Position numbers and translations under genes: made by a program. From Hyphomicrobiales bacterium (lineage in GTDB: Bacteria > Pseudomonadota > Alphaproteobacteria > Rhizobiales > Rhizobiaceae), in NCBI GenBank assembly GCA_900468285.1, contig UBTF01000012.1, positions 248,001-312,000 on the forward strand: a stretch of 64,000 nt of DNA, read 5' to 3'. Below the pieces are notes generated by a model. That model saw nothing but the letters and a program-made list of their open reading frames with translations. It searched no databases and was not told the DNA's origin. Positions 18,153 through 27,260 of this stretch are shown piece after piece (position 1 is the stretch's first letter; every line of letters begins with the position of its first letter).

Positions 18153-18604
18153 GATTGCACCCTCTCGCCAGCGAGATTCTGCAGATTATGGGAGAGCTTG
18201 CGGACCACATCCAGCGCTGCGCGAATATCGTCCGTCGAAATATCGGCCGCGATCTCTGCGCGCATGGATTTGGCCTGCATATCTACATCCTTGAATGTGG
18301 TCATACCATCTGGCGTCATGTGGACCCGTTTTGCGCGCCGATCGATCTCGTCAGAACGCCGCTCGATGAGTTTTTGTTTCTCCATCGCATCCAGCACCCG
18401 CACAAGTGTCGGAGTTTCGATTTCCAGCTCTTCGGCCAATTCCTTCTGGGTCAGCGGACCGCGGCGCGACAGTGCAAAAAGAGCGCGGGCGCGCGCAAGC
18501 GTCAGCCCCTGCTCTGCCACCCGGGCATCGAAGAAGGATCTGAGCTTACGATTGAAAGCCGCCATCTCATCGAAAAGCTGCTCTTTTTCACTCGCACGGG
18601 ACAA
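18149..18604 (-). CDS. MarR-family regulator of the adjoining efflux pump
   Basis: This 151-residue protein has the MarR winged helix: TLARARALFALSRRGPLTQKELAEEL, ETPTLVRVLDAMEKQKLIERR, and the wing segment DEIDRRAKRVHMTPDG. MarR proteins are dimeric repressors that leave DNA when they bind hydrophobic ligands. It is the first gene of the efflux operon, directly after a candidate operator, so autorepression with the pump is likely but inferred from position. Confidence 0.92.
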   Translation of the reverse strand: MSRASEKEQLFDEMAAFNRKLRSFFDARVAEQGLTLARARALFALSRRGPLTQKELAEELEIETPTLVRVLDAMEKQKLIERRSDEIDRRAKRVHMTPDGMTTFKDVDMQAKSMRAEIAADISTDDIRAALDVVRKLSHNLQNLAGERVQS

Positions 18605-18619
18605 AGTACTTCCACCTTA

Positions 18620-18637
18620 TAATTAGCACACTATCTA
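18620..18637 (-). promoter_or_regulatory. Candidate MarR operator
   Basis: TAATTAG-CACA-CTATCTA is an imperfect inverted repeat (5 of 7 positions match) centred about 25 bases upstream of the marR-like start codon. The AT-rich surroundings fit a promoter. MarR-family repressors typically bind such elements near their own start. Confidence 0.45.
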
Positions 18638-18932
18638 TTTTATCCCTATTTATTTTCGCAAGCGGTAAGATGCAAGATGCTTTGTGGCGATGGCAGCCAT
18701 GACGTAAACTCATAGCCACCACTACCGATTCGAATTGCGGACCTGCACTTCACGGCTTTGCCTGTGGATTACTGTTAACAACACAATTTGTGAGGACGCC
18801 TGCCAAAGTTCCCGCACGCCTCTTTGCCACTGTTGCCGCAATGTCCTTGACTGCCGCCGCCGCTGGCCTCAAACCGGCAGGCTTGCATGAAACGAAGGCT
18901 CCGACCAGCCTTAAGGGAGATCACAGAAAACC

Positions 18933-20429
18933 ATGAACGACGCTGTGAGAAAAATCACCCCCGCCCCGGCTGCTGAACCGCTTTACCGTGAGGCACCGAA
19001 CAATATCGAGGCGGAACAGGCGCTGCTTGGCGCCATCCTCGTCAACAACGACGCCTATTACCGCGTTTCCGACTTTCTGAAGCCCGTGCATCTGTATGAG
19101 CCGCTTCACCGGAAGATATTCGAAGTCGCGGGCGATATCATTCGCATGGGCAAAACCGCCAACCCGGTGACAATCAAAACCTTCCTGCCGGCCGACGGCA
19201 AGATCGGTGACATGACCGTGGCGCAATATCTGGCGCGTCTCGCCTCGGACGCTGTTTCGATCATCAATGCCGAAGATTATGGCCGCGCGATCTATGATCT
19301 GGCGCTTCGCCGCGCGCTGATCCAGATCGGTGAGGACGTCGTCAACATCGCCTATGACGCGCCGCTGGACATGCCACCGCAGACGCAGATCGAAGACACG
19401 GAACGCCGCCTGTTCGAACTGGCCGAAACCGGTCGTTATGACGGCGGTTTCCAGTCCTTCAACGACGCGGTGTCGCTTGCCATCGACATGGCGGGCGCCG
19501 CATTCGAGCGCGACGGCAACCTGTCGGGCATCTCCACCGGCATCCATTCTCTCGACGCCCGCATGGGCGGTCTGCAGCGTTCCGACTTGATCGTGCTTGC
19601 CGGACGCCCGGGTATGGGCAAGACCTCGCTTGCCACGAACATCGCCTACAACATCGCTGCATCCTATGAGCAGGAAGTCCAGCCGGACGGTTCGTTCAAG
19701 GCCAAGAATGGCGGCGTCGTCGGCTTCTACTCGCTCGAAATGTCGTCCGAACAGCTGGCGACACGTATCATCTCCGAGCAGACGGAAGTCTCGTCCTCGA
19801 AAATCCGCCGTGGTGAAATCACCGAAGCGGACTTCGAGAAGCTCGTCGCCTGCAGCCAGATGATGCAGAAGGTGCCGCTCTATATCGACCAGACCGGTGG
19901 TATTTCCATCGCTCAGCTCTCCGCCCGCGCCCGCCGCCTCAAGCGCCAGCGCGGCCTCGATTGCCTTGTGGTGGACTATATTCAGCTGATGACCGGCTCC
20001 GGCAAGTCCGGCGAAAACCGTGTGCAGGAAATCACCCAGATCACCACGGGTCTCAAGGCGCTGGGCAAGGAACTCAACGTTCCCATCATCGCGCTCTCCC
20101 AGCTCTCCCGTCAGGTGGAAAGCCGCGAAGACAAGCGACCCCAGCTTTCCGACCTTCGCGAATCGGGCTCCATCGAGCAGGACGCCGACGTGGTGCTCTT
20201 CGTGTTCCGCGAAGAATACTACGTCAAGAACATGGAGCCTCGCGATATCTCGGACCCCAAATATGCCGAATGGGAAGCCCATTTCGACAAGGTCAAGGGC
20301 ACCGCAGACGTCATCATCGCCAAGCAGCGTCACGGACCGACGGGCACCGTCAAACTCGCCTTCCAGTCGGAATTCACCCGCTTTGCGGATCTGGCTGACC
20401 CATCCTTCACACAATATGAAGAGCATTGA
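18933..20429 (+). CDS. dnaB: Replicative DNA helicase DnaB
   Basis: DnaB is the hexameric 5'-3' helicase that unwinds the chromosome at the fork. The 498-residue protein has the N-terminal primase-interacting domain (NNIEAEQALLGAIL), the linker, and the RecA-like domain with Walker A GRPGMGKTS at 224-232, Walker B LDCLVVDYIQLM, and the DnaB block LSQLSRQVESREDKRPQLSDLRESGSIEQDAD. No intein is present. GGGAG lies upstream of the ATG. The 328 bases before it, back to the marR start, hold the promoters for both directions and no gene. Confidence 0.98.
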   Translation: MNDAVRKITPAPAAEPLYREAPNNIEAEQALLGAILVNNDAYYRVSDFLKPVHLYEPLHRKIFEVAGDIIRMGKTANPVTIKTFLPADGKIGDMTVAQYLARLASDAVSIINAEDYGRAIYDLALRRALIQIGEDVVNIAYDAPLDMPPQTQIEDTERRLFELAETGRYDGGFQSFNDAVSLAIDMAGAAFERDGNLSGISTGIHSLDARMGGLQRSDLIVLAGRPGMGKTSLATNIAYNIAASYEQEVQPDGSFKAKNGGVVGFYSLEMSSEQLATRIISEQTEVSSSKIRRGEITEADFEKLVACSQMMQKVPLYIDQTGGISIAQLSARARRLKRQRGLDCLVVDYIQLMTGSGKSGENRVQEITQITTGLKALGKELNVPIIALSQLSRQVESREDKRPQLSDLRESGSIEQDADVVLFVFREEYYVKNMEPRDISDPKYAEWEAHFDKVKGTADVIIAKQRHGPTGTVKLAFQSEFTRFADLADPSFTQYEEH

Positions 20430-20438
20430 TTTTTCGAG

Positions 20439-20475
20439 CAACGCCCTGCTGCCAGCCACGCAGGGCGTTGCGTTT
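20439..20475 (+). terminator. Terminator after dnaB
   Basis: CAACGCCCTGC and GCAGGGCGTTG form an 11-bp stem with a 10-base loop, ten bases after the dnaB stop codon. The tail CGTTTACA is weak. Confidence 0.65.
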
Positions 20476-20638
20476 ACAGGCACTTGCCCCCAAGGCCTGA
20501 GATATTGATTCAGGCTCCGTCCCCTGAATTCACTTCCCCGGGGGACAATGCTGCCGTGACAAAGTTTTGTCTCTCGCGTCATGACCCGCTGCTACAAAGG
20601 TGATAGACCAGCGCCATCAGAGCCAGCGGTACAGGACC

Positions 20639-21814
20639 ATGACAGACGATTTTGACGACAGCTTTTCCGAGATTGAAACCGATGCCTTCGATGCCGCGCC
20701 GCTGCGCCTGACCGTCGACCTTGGCGCACTTGCCGACAACTGGCGCGACATGGCCAGACGCTCCGGCAAGGCCCGCGCCAGTGCAGTGGTAAAAGCCGAT
20801 GCCTATGGCATGGGTATCGAAGACTGTGGCGCAACGCTCTATCACGCCGGTGCACGGGACTTTTTCGTTGCAACCGTGGCAGAGGGCGCAACGCTTCGCC
20901 CCCACGCACCGGAAGCCCGGATTTTTGTCCTGTCCGGCATATGGCCCGGGCAGGAACGTCTGGTTTTCGCAAACGATCTTGTGCCGGTCGTTGCATCGGA
21001 AGAACAGCTCTCATTCTGGATGGGTTTGATGGCCGAGCGTGGCGATCACCCCTTCGCGCTGCATGTGGATACGGGCTTCAATCGTCTGGGGCTGTCGCTG
21101 GATGATGCATTGTTTCTGGCTGACGACGTAACACGGCCGGCAAGCTTCGACCCTGTCCTCGTGCTCTCGCATCTCGCCTGCGCAGACACGCCATCCTCGC
21201 CCATGAACAGGATGCAGCTTGAATCATTCCAACAGGTTGCTGCGGCTTTCGAAGGCGTCGAATCAAGCCTCTCCGCTTCTGCCGGAATTTTCCTCGGACC
21301 GGATTACCACTTTGACCTTACCCGCTCCGGCATAGCGCTTTACGGTGGTGAGGCGGTCAACGGCGTGGCAAATCCGATGCGGGCAGTGGCGAAAGCCGAA
21401 GCACGGATTCTTCAGATCCGTGAAGCAAAGCAGGGCCAAACCGTCAGCTATGGCGGCACGCTGCGCCTCACACGAGACAGCCGACTGGCGATTGCCTCCG
21501 TTGGCTATGCGGACGGCTACCACCGCTCCCTCTCCGGCTCCGGCATTCCTCTCCGAGAAATGGGCAATAGCGGCGCTCATGGCTTCGTGAATGGTCACAA
21601 GGTGCCGATTGCGGGTCGGGTAACAATGGATCTGACGATTTTCGATGTCACCGACCTCCCCGTAAACGCGATCCGTGCTGGCGACTACATCGAACTCTTC
21701 GGCCCCAATATGCCCGTGGACGATGTGGCACGCGCAGCCGGAACGATCGGTTATGAAATGCTGACCGGCCTTGGATTGCGATACGAGCGCCAGTATCTGA
21801 TCGACGAGGATTGA
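20639..21814 (+). CDS. alr: Alanine racemase
   Basis: Alr converts L- to D-alanine with PLP, supplying peptidoglycan. With the ATG at 20639 the protein has 391 residues. The PLP lysine is Lys52 in VVKADAYGMG and the second catalytic base is Tyr271 in QTVSYGGTLRL. DTGFNRLG and GRVTMDLTIFDV are also typical. A GTG at 20600 would add 13 residues, but the extra sequence does not look conserved; AGGA near 20639 is close to the ATG, so the start is not certain. It lies between dnaB and radA, a common alphaproteobacterial order. Confidence 0.95.
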   Translation: MTDDFDDSFSEIETDAFDAAPLRLTVDLGALADNWRDMARRSGKARASAVVKADAYGMGIEDCGATLYHAGARDFFVATVAEGATLRPHAPEARIFVLSGIWPGQERLVFANDLVPVVASEEQLSFWMGLMAERGDHPFALHVDTGFNRLGLSLDDALFLADDVTRPASFDPVLVLSHLACADTPSSPMNRMQLESFQQVAAAFEGVESSLSASAGIFLGPDYHFDLTRSGIALYGGEAVNGVANPMRAVAKAEARILQIREAKQGQTVSYGGTLRLTRDSRLAIASVGYADGYHRSLSGSGIPLREMGNSGAHGFVNGHKVPIAGRVTMDLTIFDVTDLPVNAIRAGDYIELFGPNMPVDDVARAAGTIGYEMLTGLGLRYERQYLIDED

Positions 21815-21991
21815 GGCGCTCAATGTCTCTTGCGGTTTCGGCCCTTGGAAAGAGCGACAGACCTGTGCTACGAGAGAACAAAAAGTGATCAAAATGATTC
21901 ATGCGGGTCGTCGCTGATCTGTTCGCTCTCCTCCGTTGAGAGATCATGAGCAGACGGCCGCCATCCATTTGCAAGAGAAGCACCGGAATTC

Positions 21992-23392
21992 ATGGCCAAA
22001 GCCAGAACACAATTTATCTGCCAGAACTGCGGCACGGTCCATACTCGTTGGGCAGGCAAGTGCGAGGGTTGTGGCGAGTGGAATACCATCGTTGAAGAAG
22101 ACCCGATGGGTGGAATCGGGTCCGGCCCTGGCAAGACGCCCAAAAAGGGACGCCCGGTTACATTGACGTCGCTTTCGGGCGAAATCGAAGAAGCCCCGCG
22201 AATTCCAACCGGCATGGGCGAGCTTGACCGCGCCACGGGCGGCGGATTCGTGCGCGGGTCGGCGGTCCTGATCGGTGGCGATCCGGGTATCGGCAAGTCC
22301 ACATTGTTGATGCAGGCGGCAGCGGCACTATCCCGTCGCGGCCACCGCATCGTCTATGTTTCGGGCGAAGAAGCGGTCGCCCAGGTGCGCCTTCGCGCGC
22401 AGCGTCTGGGTGCCGCCGATACCGACGTGCTCCTGGCGGCTGAAACCAATGTCGAGGATATTCTCGCCACGATTTCGGAAGGCAAGCGCCCGGACCTCAT
22501 CATCATCGACTCCATCCAGACCTTGTGGAGCGACACGGCCGACTCCGCGCCGGGCACGGTCACACAGGTGCGAACCGGTGTGCAGGCCATGATCCGATTC
22601 GCCAAGCAGACGGGCGCGACCATGGTGCTGGTCGGTCACGTCACCAAGGATGGACAGATTGCCGGTCCGCGCGTCGTCGAGCACATGGTCGATGCGGTCC
22701 TGTATTTCGAAGGCGACCGTGGTCATCATTACCGGATCCTGCGCACGGTGAAGAACCGTTTCGGTCCGACCGATGAAATCGGCGTGTTCGAAATGTCCGA
22801 CAAGGGCCTGCGGGAGGTTTCCAACCCCTCCGAACTCTTTCTGGGCGAGCGTAACGAAAAATCGCCGGGGGCGGCGGTGTTTGCCGGTATGGAGGGGACC
22901 CGCCCGGTGCTGGTGGAAGTTCAGGCGCTCGTCGCACCCACCTCACTCGGCACCCCGCGCCGCGCTGTCGTCGGCTGGGATTCGTCACGCCTTGCCATGA
23001 TCCTCGCGGTGCTGGAAGCCCATTGCGGGGTGAAGCTTGGCAGCCACGACGTCTACCTCAACATCGCCGGCGGCTATCGCATCTCGGAGCCTGCAGCGGA
23101 TATGGCGATAGCTTCTGCACTGGTTTCCTCGCTGGCCGGCCTCGCCCTGCCCGCCGATTGCGTCTATTTCGGTGAGGTCAGCCTGTCTGGCGCAGTGCGC
23201 CCGGTTTCGCAAACGGGGCAACGGTTGAAGGAGGCTGAAAAGCTCGGCTTTTCCAGCGCGTTCCTGCCGTCCGCGTCGGCTGAATTGCCAAAGGGCACTA
23301 AGGGACGCTGGACGGAAATCGAAAGCCTGCCGGATCTTGTCTCACGCATTGCGGGGTCGGGCAGCCGGTTCAGGCAAGCTGAGGATGATTAG
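21992..23392 (+). CDS. radA: DNA repair protein RadA
   Basis: RadA is a RecA-related helicase that drives branch migration during recombinational repair. The 466-residue protein has the N-terminal zinc finger (CQNCGTVHTRWAGKCEGC), Walker A GGDPGIGKSTLL near residues 88-99, the RadA-specific motif KNRFG, and a C-terminal Lon-protease-like domain (GGYRISEPAADMAIASALVSS). The catalytic residues of Lon are not expected to be active. CAAGAGAAGCACCGGAATTC precedes the ATG. Confidence 0.97.
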   Translation: MAKARTQFICQNCGTVHTRWAGKCEGCGEWNTIVEEDPMGGIGSGPGKTPKKGRPVTLTSLSGEIEEAPRIPTGMGELDRATGGGFVRGSAVLIGGDPGIGKSTLLMQAAAALSRRGHRIVYVSGEEAVAQVRLRAQRLGAADTDVLLAAETNVEDILATISEGKRPDLIIIDSIQTLWSDTADSAPGTVTQVRTGVQAMIRFAKQTGATMVLVGHVTKDGQIAGPRVVEHMVDAVLYFEGDRGHHYRILRTVKNRFGPTDEIGVFEMSDKGLREVSNPSELFLGERNEKSPGAAVFAGMEGTRPVLVEVQALVAPTSLGTPRRAVVGWDSSRLAMILAVLEAHCGVKLGSHDVYLNIAGGYRISEPAADMAIASALVSSLAGLALPADCVYFGEVSLSGAVRPVSQTGQRLKEAEKLGFSSAFLPSASAELPKGTKGRWTEIESLPDLVSRIAGSGSRFRQAEDD

Positions 23393-24119
23393 AGCAGTCT
23401 TCGCCTACGTCGAGAGCTACATAGAGGTGGCTACTAGACCCGACGAAGGCACAGCCACCGCGCGGCTTCCGTGAGCAACCGAATGCGCGGTCGCCTCCCT
23501 GAAGGCGGGACGTGTAAACACCATTGCGTGAACGTGTCAGCAGAGAATGTGAGATGTCGTGCGAGCCATGCAGCGAGCAACGGCGAGCTTGATTTCTTGT
23601 TTGAGATAGAAGCGAGTGGTCCAGCAGGACGCGTCGTGCTTCGGTCGATATCATCCCGTCCGGAGGCATCATCGAGCTATGAATATTTCAAGCTCAAGTT
23701 GCTGAAGTTTGTTAGCGGCAGAGTGCTTCCTTGGTAACGACGTCCCATTTCACAAAGGTTTTCGCCGATGGAAAGTGATGCAAATTTTCAACACCGATTG
23801 TCCAAATTTTTTCTTGGAGTCGACGGCAGAAACATTACAAATACTCTCATGATATTCAAAAAATACTCTTGGATCGAAAATCGAACATTACTCATGTAAG
23901 TTCATTCGCGATTATCTCGGCATTTTTTTATCCTATATGATGCTCTACTCATAAGCCAACGCATATATAAACTCGTTAAAATTGGATAAATATACTATCG
24001 CTCTCTATTCGTAACTTTACTTGCTTAAATCTAGAATATTGAAATCAAAAAAGGCCAATGCTACCTGATGATTCGTAAATCCGAGTATTGGTTCGGATCG
24101 AAGATTGCTTGGTGAGTAT
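23393..24119. other. Gene-poor region between radA and the autotransporter
   Basis: The first 340 bases (to about 23735) are GC-rich but do not read convincingly as protein in any frame: the open frames on each strand (23471-23737 plus, 23370-23672 minus) have unusual composition and no ribosome-binding site or family features. They may be a remnant or a structured non-coding sequence. From about 23740 to 24110 the sequence turns strikingly AT-rich and presumably holds the autotransporter promoter. I cannot identify either part. Confidence 0.5.
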
Positions 24120-26429
24120 ATGCTGAAAAAGAAATTTAATGGATATTTGGCTGCCGTATCGCTGGCAGCGGTGGTCGCAGGTTACGGTAGTGCTGCTTCA
24201 GCTATCCCCCATGCGCAATCGAATATTTACGGGATGAGCGCCAATGGCGCCTTTTACCTGGTGGGAATTCCTAGCAGCGACGGCATAACGTATACCTATC
24301 AAGTCGTTTCCAATGCCAACGATTCCAGCGTCACCCTAACCCCTCCGCAAGGCGCACAGAATTTTCAACCCAGGAGCATAAGCCCTGATGGAAAATATGT
24401 GGTCGGCAAATATGACGACTCGCAAACAGGCAAAACCATCAGCTTCATCTGGCGCAATGGAGCCTACACAAATATTTCAATCGAGAACAAGGACGGCGCA
24501 TCCCTTACTATCTCTGGCGTAGGCAACGACGGCAAGGTTTTTGGCACTTACAGCTACCAGAATGACGGCGCACGGCTTTTCCTCTGGCAGAACGGCAGCC
24601 CGACGCTGACAGCGCCGGCGAACAGCAGCCAGTACAACGATATCTTCGCCGACGCAATAAGCCGCGATGGCAGCACCGTTGTCGGTAACTTGTTGGCTCC
24701 GCCGGTTGATACGCTGGACTACGAAAAGAGCCATGCCATGGTGTGGAACACGGCAACGAACACCGTGACGGATATTAACGACGGCCTTTACGATTACTCC
24801 TACGCTTACTTCGTGAGCGCCGACGGGGCCGTTGTAGCAGGCAGCGGGATAGGCAATTCGCTTTATAAGGTTTTTCGCTGGACGCCGGACGGCGGAATTA
24901 AAGACATCGGCAACATGATGCAAGACCTCTATTCCCAGGCCCCGGGAGCCATGAATGCCGCTGCATTGTCACTTTCGGGCAATGCGATCGTCGGTTCCGG
25001 TGACGCCATGGATTCGTTGGATCAAGTTTCCACCACCCATGCCTTTCGCTATCTCGTGAATTCCGACAACCAGACGACGCTCACGGATCTAGGCGTCCTC
25101 CATGAAGGTGGCGCCAGCACGTCGGAGGCTCGTGCCGTTAGCGCCGATGGCGCTTACGTCGTTGGTAAATCAACGAGCACCGCCTATGGAGATCAGGCGT
25201 TTCGCTGGTCTGAAGCGACAAACATGATTTCTGTCGATCAGTGGCTGGCAAGTGCCAATGTCACGGCAAATTACACCACAAAAGATGCGGTCTTCATTTC
25301 CGATGACGGTAATGTTGTCATGGGCTACACAAGCAACGGCGACGTCTTTGTGGCCCGTGTGGGTGAATTCAGCGGTGACACTACCGGTGACGCAGACGAT
25401 GATACCGGTGGTGATACAGGCGGCGGCGCAGGTGGTGGCACAGGTGGTGATGCAGGTGGCGGTACAGATGGCGGCGCAGGTGGCGGCACCGGTGGCATCA
25501 TCACGCAAGAGGAGTTCTATCCAACGGTCGTCCAGGCGGCTTCCAGTACCGTGCAGAACAGCGTTTCCAGCGCCAACACCATCATGTTCGGTGCCCAGGG
25601 TAACCCGATGCGCAACCTGCTTGGCGTCGGTGAACGGTCTGCCTGGGGCACGGTCGATGGTGGTTATGACAACAGCGATATCTCCAAGGGCGGTCTGGCA
25701 CTGGGCGAATTCGGTTATGGCTATGGCATTGCCGAAGGCATCACCGCACGCATTTCGGTCGGTGGCAGCTATAGCGACCAAGATCTCGATGCAGGCGGCT
25801 GGGTGAAACAGAAGGGCTTTTACCTGTCGCCCGAGGCCTCCGCCAATGTGGGTTCCAATCTTTACGTCACCCTCGGCGGTTACTTCAGCCGGACCAGCAT
25901 CGATACCTCGCGCGGTTACCTGAATGGCGCGGCACAGGATTACTCCAAGGGCAGCACGGACGCTGACACATGGGGCGGCAAGATCCGCTTCGACTGGCTG
26001 AACGCTGCGAATGTCGCAAACACAGACATCACCCCCTATGCGGGCCTTTCCTATGCGCGCACGACGGTGGATGGCTATAGCGAAACCGGCGGTTCCTTCC
26101 CCGTCCGCTATGACGAGACGAGCGATCATTCGACGATTGCCCGCATCGGTGCGGATTTTGTTCGCCCTATGAGCGAGGCCGTTAGACTTCTGGCAAAAAC
26201 AGAAGTGAGCTACCAGTTCGAGGATCAATCCGCAGCCACCAGCGGCACACTGACCGGCATCAATGATTTCAGCATCGAAGGTCAGGATCTCAAGCAGGTC
26301 TGGGTTCGCGGCGGCATCGGTGCGGAGCTCGATGTAGCCGGTGGCACCGCATCATTCATGGTCAACGCAACCACGCAGGGGCAGGACCCGACCGTGTGGC
26401 TGCGCTCGAACTATACGGTCAAGTTTTGA
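24120..26429 (+). CDS. Autotransporter with HAF-repeat passenger
   Basis: This 769-residue protein should be exported and anchored in the outer membrane. A signal peptide covers about 1-28 (MLKKKFNGYLAAVSLAAVVAG, cut after ASA). The passenger holds about seven repeats of the type ISPDGKYVVG...FIWRNG (also VSADGAVVAG...FRW, VSADGAYVVG...AFRW), the 'HAF' extracellular repeat that probably folds as a beta-propeller. A Gly/Asp/Thr linker follows, then a 12-strand autotransporter barrel from about residue 510, ending in LRSNYTVKF with a terminal aromatic. The frame extends to a TTG at 24105, but the ATG at 24120 has GGTGAG at fitting distance. The passenger DNA is less GC-rich than the barrel part. 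Function, perhaps adhesion, is unknown. Confidence 0.85.
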   Translation: MLKKKFNGYLAAVSLAAVVAGYGSAASAIPHAQSNIYGMSANGAFYLVGIPSSDGITYTYQVVSNANDSSVTLTPPQGAQNFQPRSISPDGKYVVGKYDDSQTGKTISFIWRNGAYTNISIENKDGASLTISGVGNDGKVFGTYSYQNDGARLFLWQNGSPTLTAPANSSQYNDIFADAISRDGSTVVGNLLAPPVDTLDYEKSHAMVWNTATNTVTDINDGLYDYSYAYFVSADGAVVAGSGIGNSLYKVFRWTPDGGIKDIGNMMQDLYSQAPGAMNAAALSLSGNAIVGSGDAMDSLDQVSTTHAFRYLVNSDNQTTLTDLGVLHEGGASTSEARAVSADGAYVVGKSTSTAYGDQAFRWSEATNMISVDQWLASANVTANYTTKDAVFISDDGNVVMGYTSNGDVFVARVGEFSGDTTGDADDDTGGDTGGGAGGGTGGDAGGGTDGGAGGGTGGIITQEEFYPTVVQAASSTVQNSVSSANTIMFGAQGNPMRNLLGVGERSAWGTVDGGYDNSDISKGGLALGEFGYGYGIAEGITARISVGGSYSDQDLDAGGWVKQKGFYLSPEASANVGSNLYVTLGGYFSRTSIDTSRGYLNGAAQDYSKGSTDADTWGGKIRFDWLNAANVANTDITPYAGLSYARTTVDGYSETGGSFPVRYDETSDHSTIARIGADFVRPMSEAVRLLAKTEVSYQFEDQSAATSGTLTGINDFSIEGQDLKQVWVRGGIGAELDVAGGTASFMVNATTQGQDPTVWLRSNYTVKF
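25373..25497 (+). repeat. Gly-rich linker repeat in the autotransporter
   Basis: Degenerate units of GGTGGCGGCACAGGT type encode a linker of Gly, Asp, Ala and Thr between passenger and barrel. Such simple repeats are prone to length change in frame. Confidence 0.75.
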
Positions 26430-26441
26430 GAACATAAGCTA

Positions 26442-26484
26442 TTGGTCCTTTAACTGGCTAAACGCCTAGTGTAAGAGGGACCAA
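26442..26484. repeat. Inverted repeat after the autotransporter
   Basis: TTGGTCC and GGACCAA are separated by 29 bases, starting 13 bases after the stop codon; the right arm runs into the palindrome CCAAATTTGG. It might be a weak terminator or a protein-binding site near cvpA. Confidence 0.35.
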
Positions 26485-26534
26485 ATTTGGCACAGTGACG
26501 ATTCACTCAGTGTCGCGTTCTCCGGAGTTGGTAG

Positions 26535-27122
26535 ATGCCCATTACGATTTTCGACGGCATAGTCATTGCCGTCGTTCTATTCTCCGCTATTCTCGCCATG
26601 GTGCGGGGGTTTTCGCGGGAAATTTTGTCCATCGCTAGTTGGGGCGGCTCGGTCGCGGCCGCCTATTATCTCTATCCGGTGCTGCTGCCCTATGCGCGCA
26701 ACTATACCGATGACGAAAAGATCGCGGTTGCCGGTTCGGCAGGCGTCATCTTCCTCGTCGCCCTCATCATCATATCCTTCATAACGTCGCGGATTGCCGA
26801 TTTCATCATCGACAGCCGTATCGGCGCTCTGGATCGGACACTCGGCTTTCTCTTCGGGGCGGCCCGCGGCATCCTGCTTCTGGTCGTCGCCGTTGCCTTC
26901 TGGAACTGGCTGGTCGATGTCAGGACCCAGCCGGAATGGGTAACGCAGGCCAAGTCCAAGCCTTTCCTGGACGGCCTGGTCTCGAAGCTTGAAGCCGCCC
27001 TTCCCGACAATATCGAGCCGCAAATCCGGGCCCGCATTCTGGGCAAGCCGGCGGAAGGAACGACCGAGCAGACACCAGCGGAAGACGCACCGGCGACAAC
27101 CGCTCCGGCCACAAACAATTGA
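26535..27122 (+). CDS. cvpA: CvpA family membrane protein
   Basis: CvpA proteins are small inner-membrane proteins first named for colicin V production and now tied to envelope integrity. The 195-residue protein begins MPITIFDGIVIAVVLFSAILAMVRG, where the family signature of a first helix followed by FSREILSIASW is seen, and has four membrane helices to about residue 125. The C-terminal tail is Thr/Pro/Ala-rich. It precedes purF by about 140 bases; cvpA-purF is the same order as in many proteobacteria, E. coli included. Confidence 0.93.
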   Translation: MPITIFDGIVIAVVLFSAILAMVRGFSREILSIASWGGSVAAAYYLYPVLLPYARNYTDDEKIAVAGSAGVIFLVALIIISFITSRIADFIIDSRIGALDRTLGFLFGAARGILLLVVAVAFWNWLVDVRTQPEWVTQAKSKPFLDGLVSKLEAALPDNIEPQIRARILGKPAEGTTEQTPAEDAPATTAPATNN

Positions 27123-27260
27123 CGGTCATGCGCGTCTTGCAATACATGCAAGGCGCGCTATTTGTGCTAGATATTCAATATAGGCAGTAGACAGACCAAA
27201 CTGGCGGACGATCTCCCCGGCGCGGTTTTTGTTTTTGGCACTTCAGCAAAGGCAAGCCAG

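Noticed and set aside
18933-20429. Intein in DnaB
   Set aside because: The Walker A and nearby motifs are continuous and the length is normal.
18921-20582. 553-codon open frame on the minus strand opposite dnaB
   Set aside because: It is a shadow of dnaB, caused by GC-rich third positions; no family features and no ribosome-binding site.
23370-23672. 100-codon minus-strand frame after radA
   Set aside because: Overlaps the radA end, rich in Ser, Arg and His without secondary-structure sense; kept only as an unexplained region.
25373-25497. CRISPR-like repeat
   Set aside because: The periodic units are in frame and encode a Gly-rich linker; there are no spacers.
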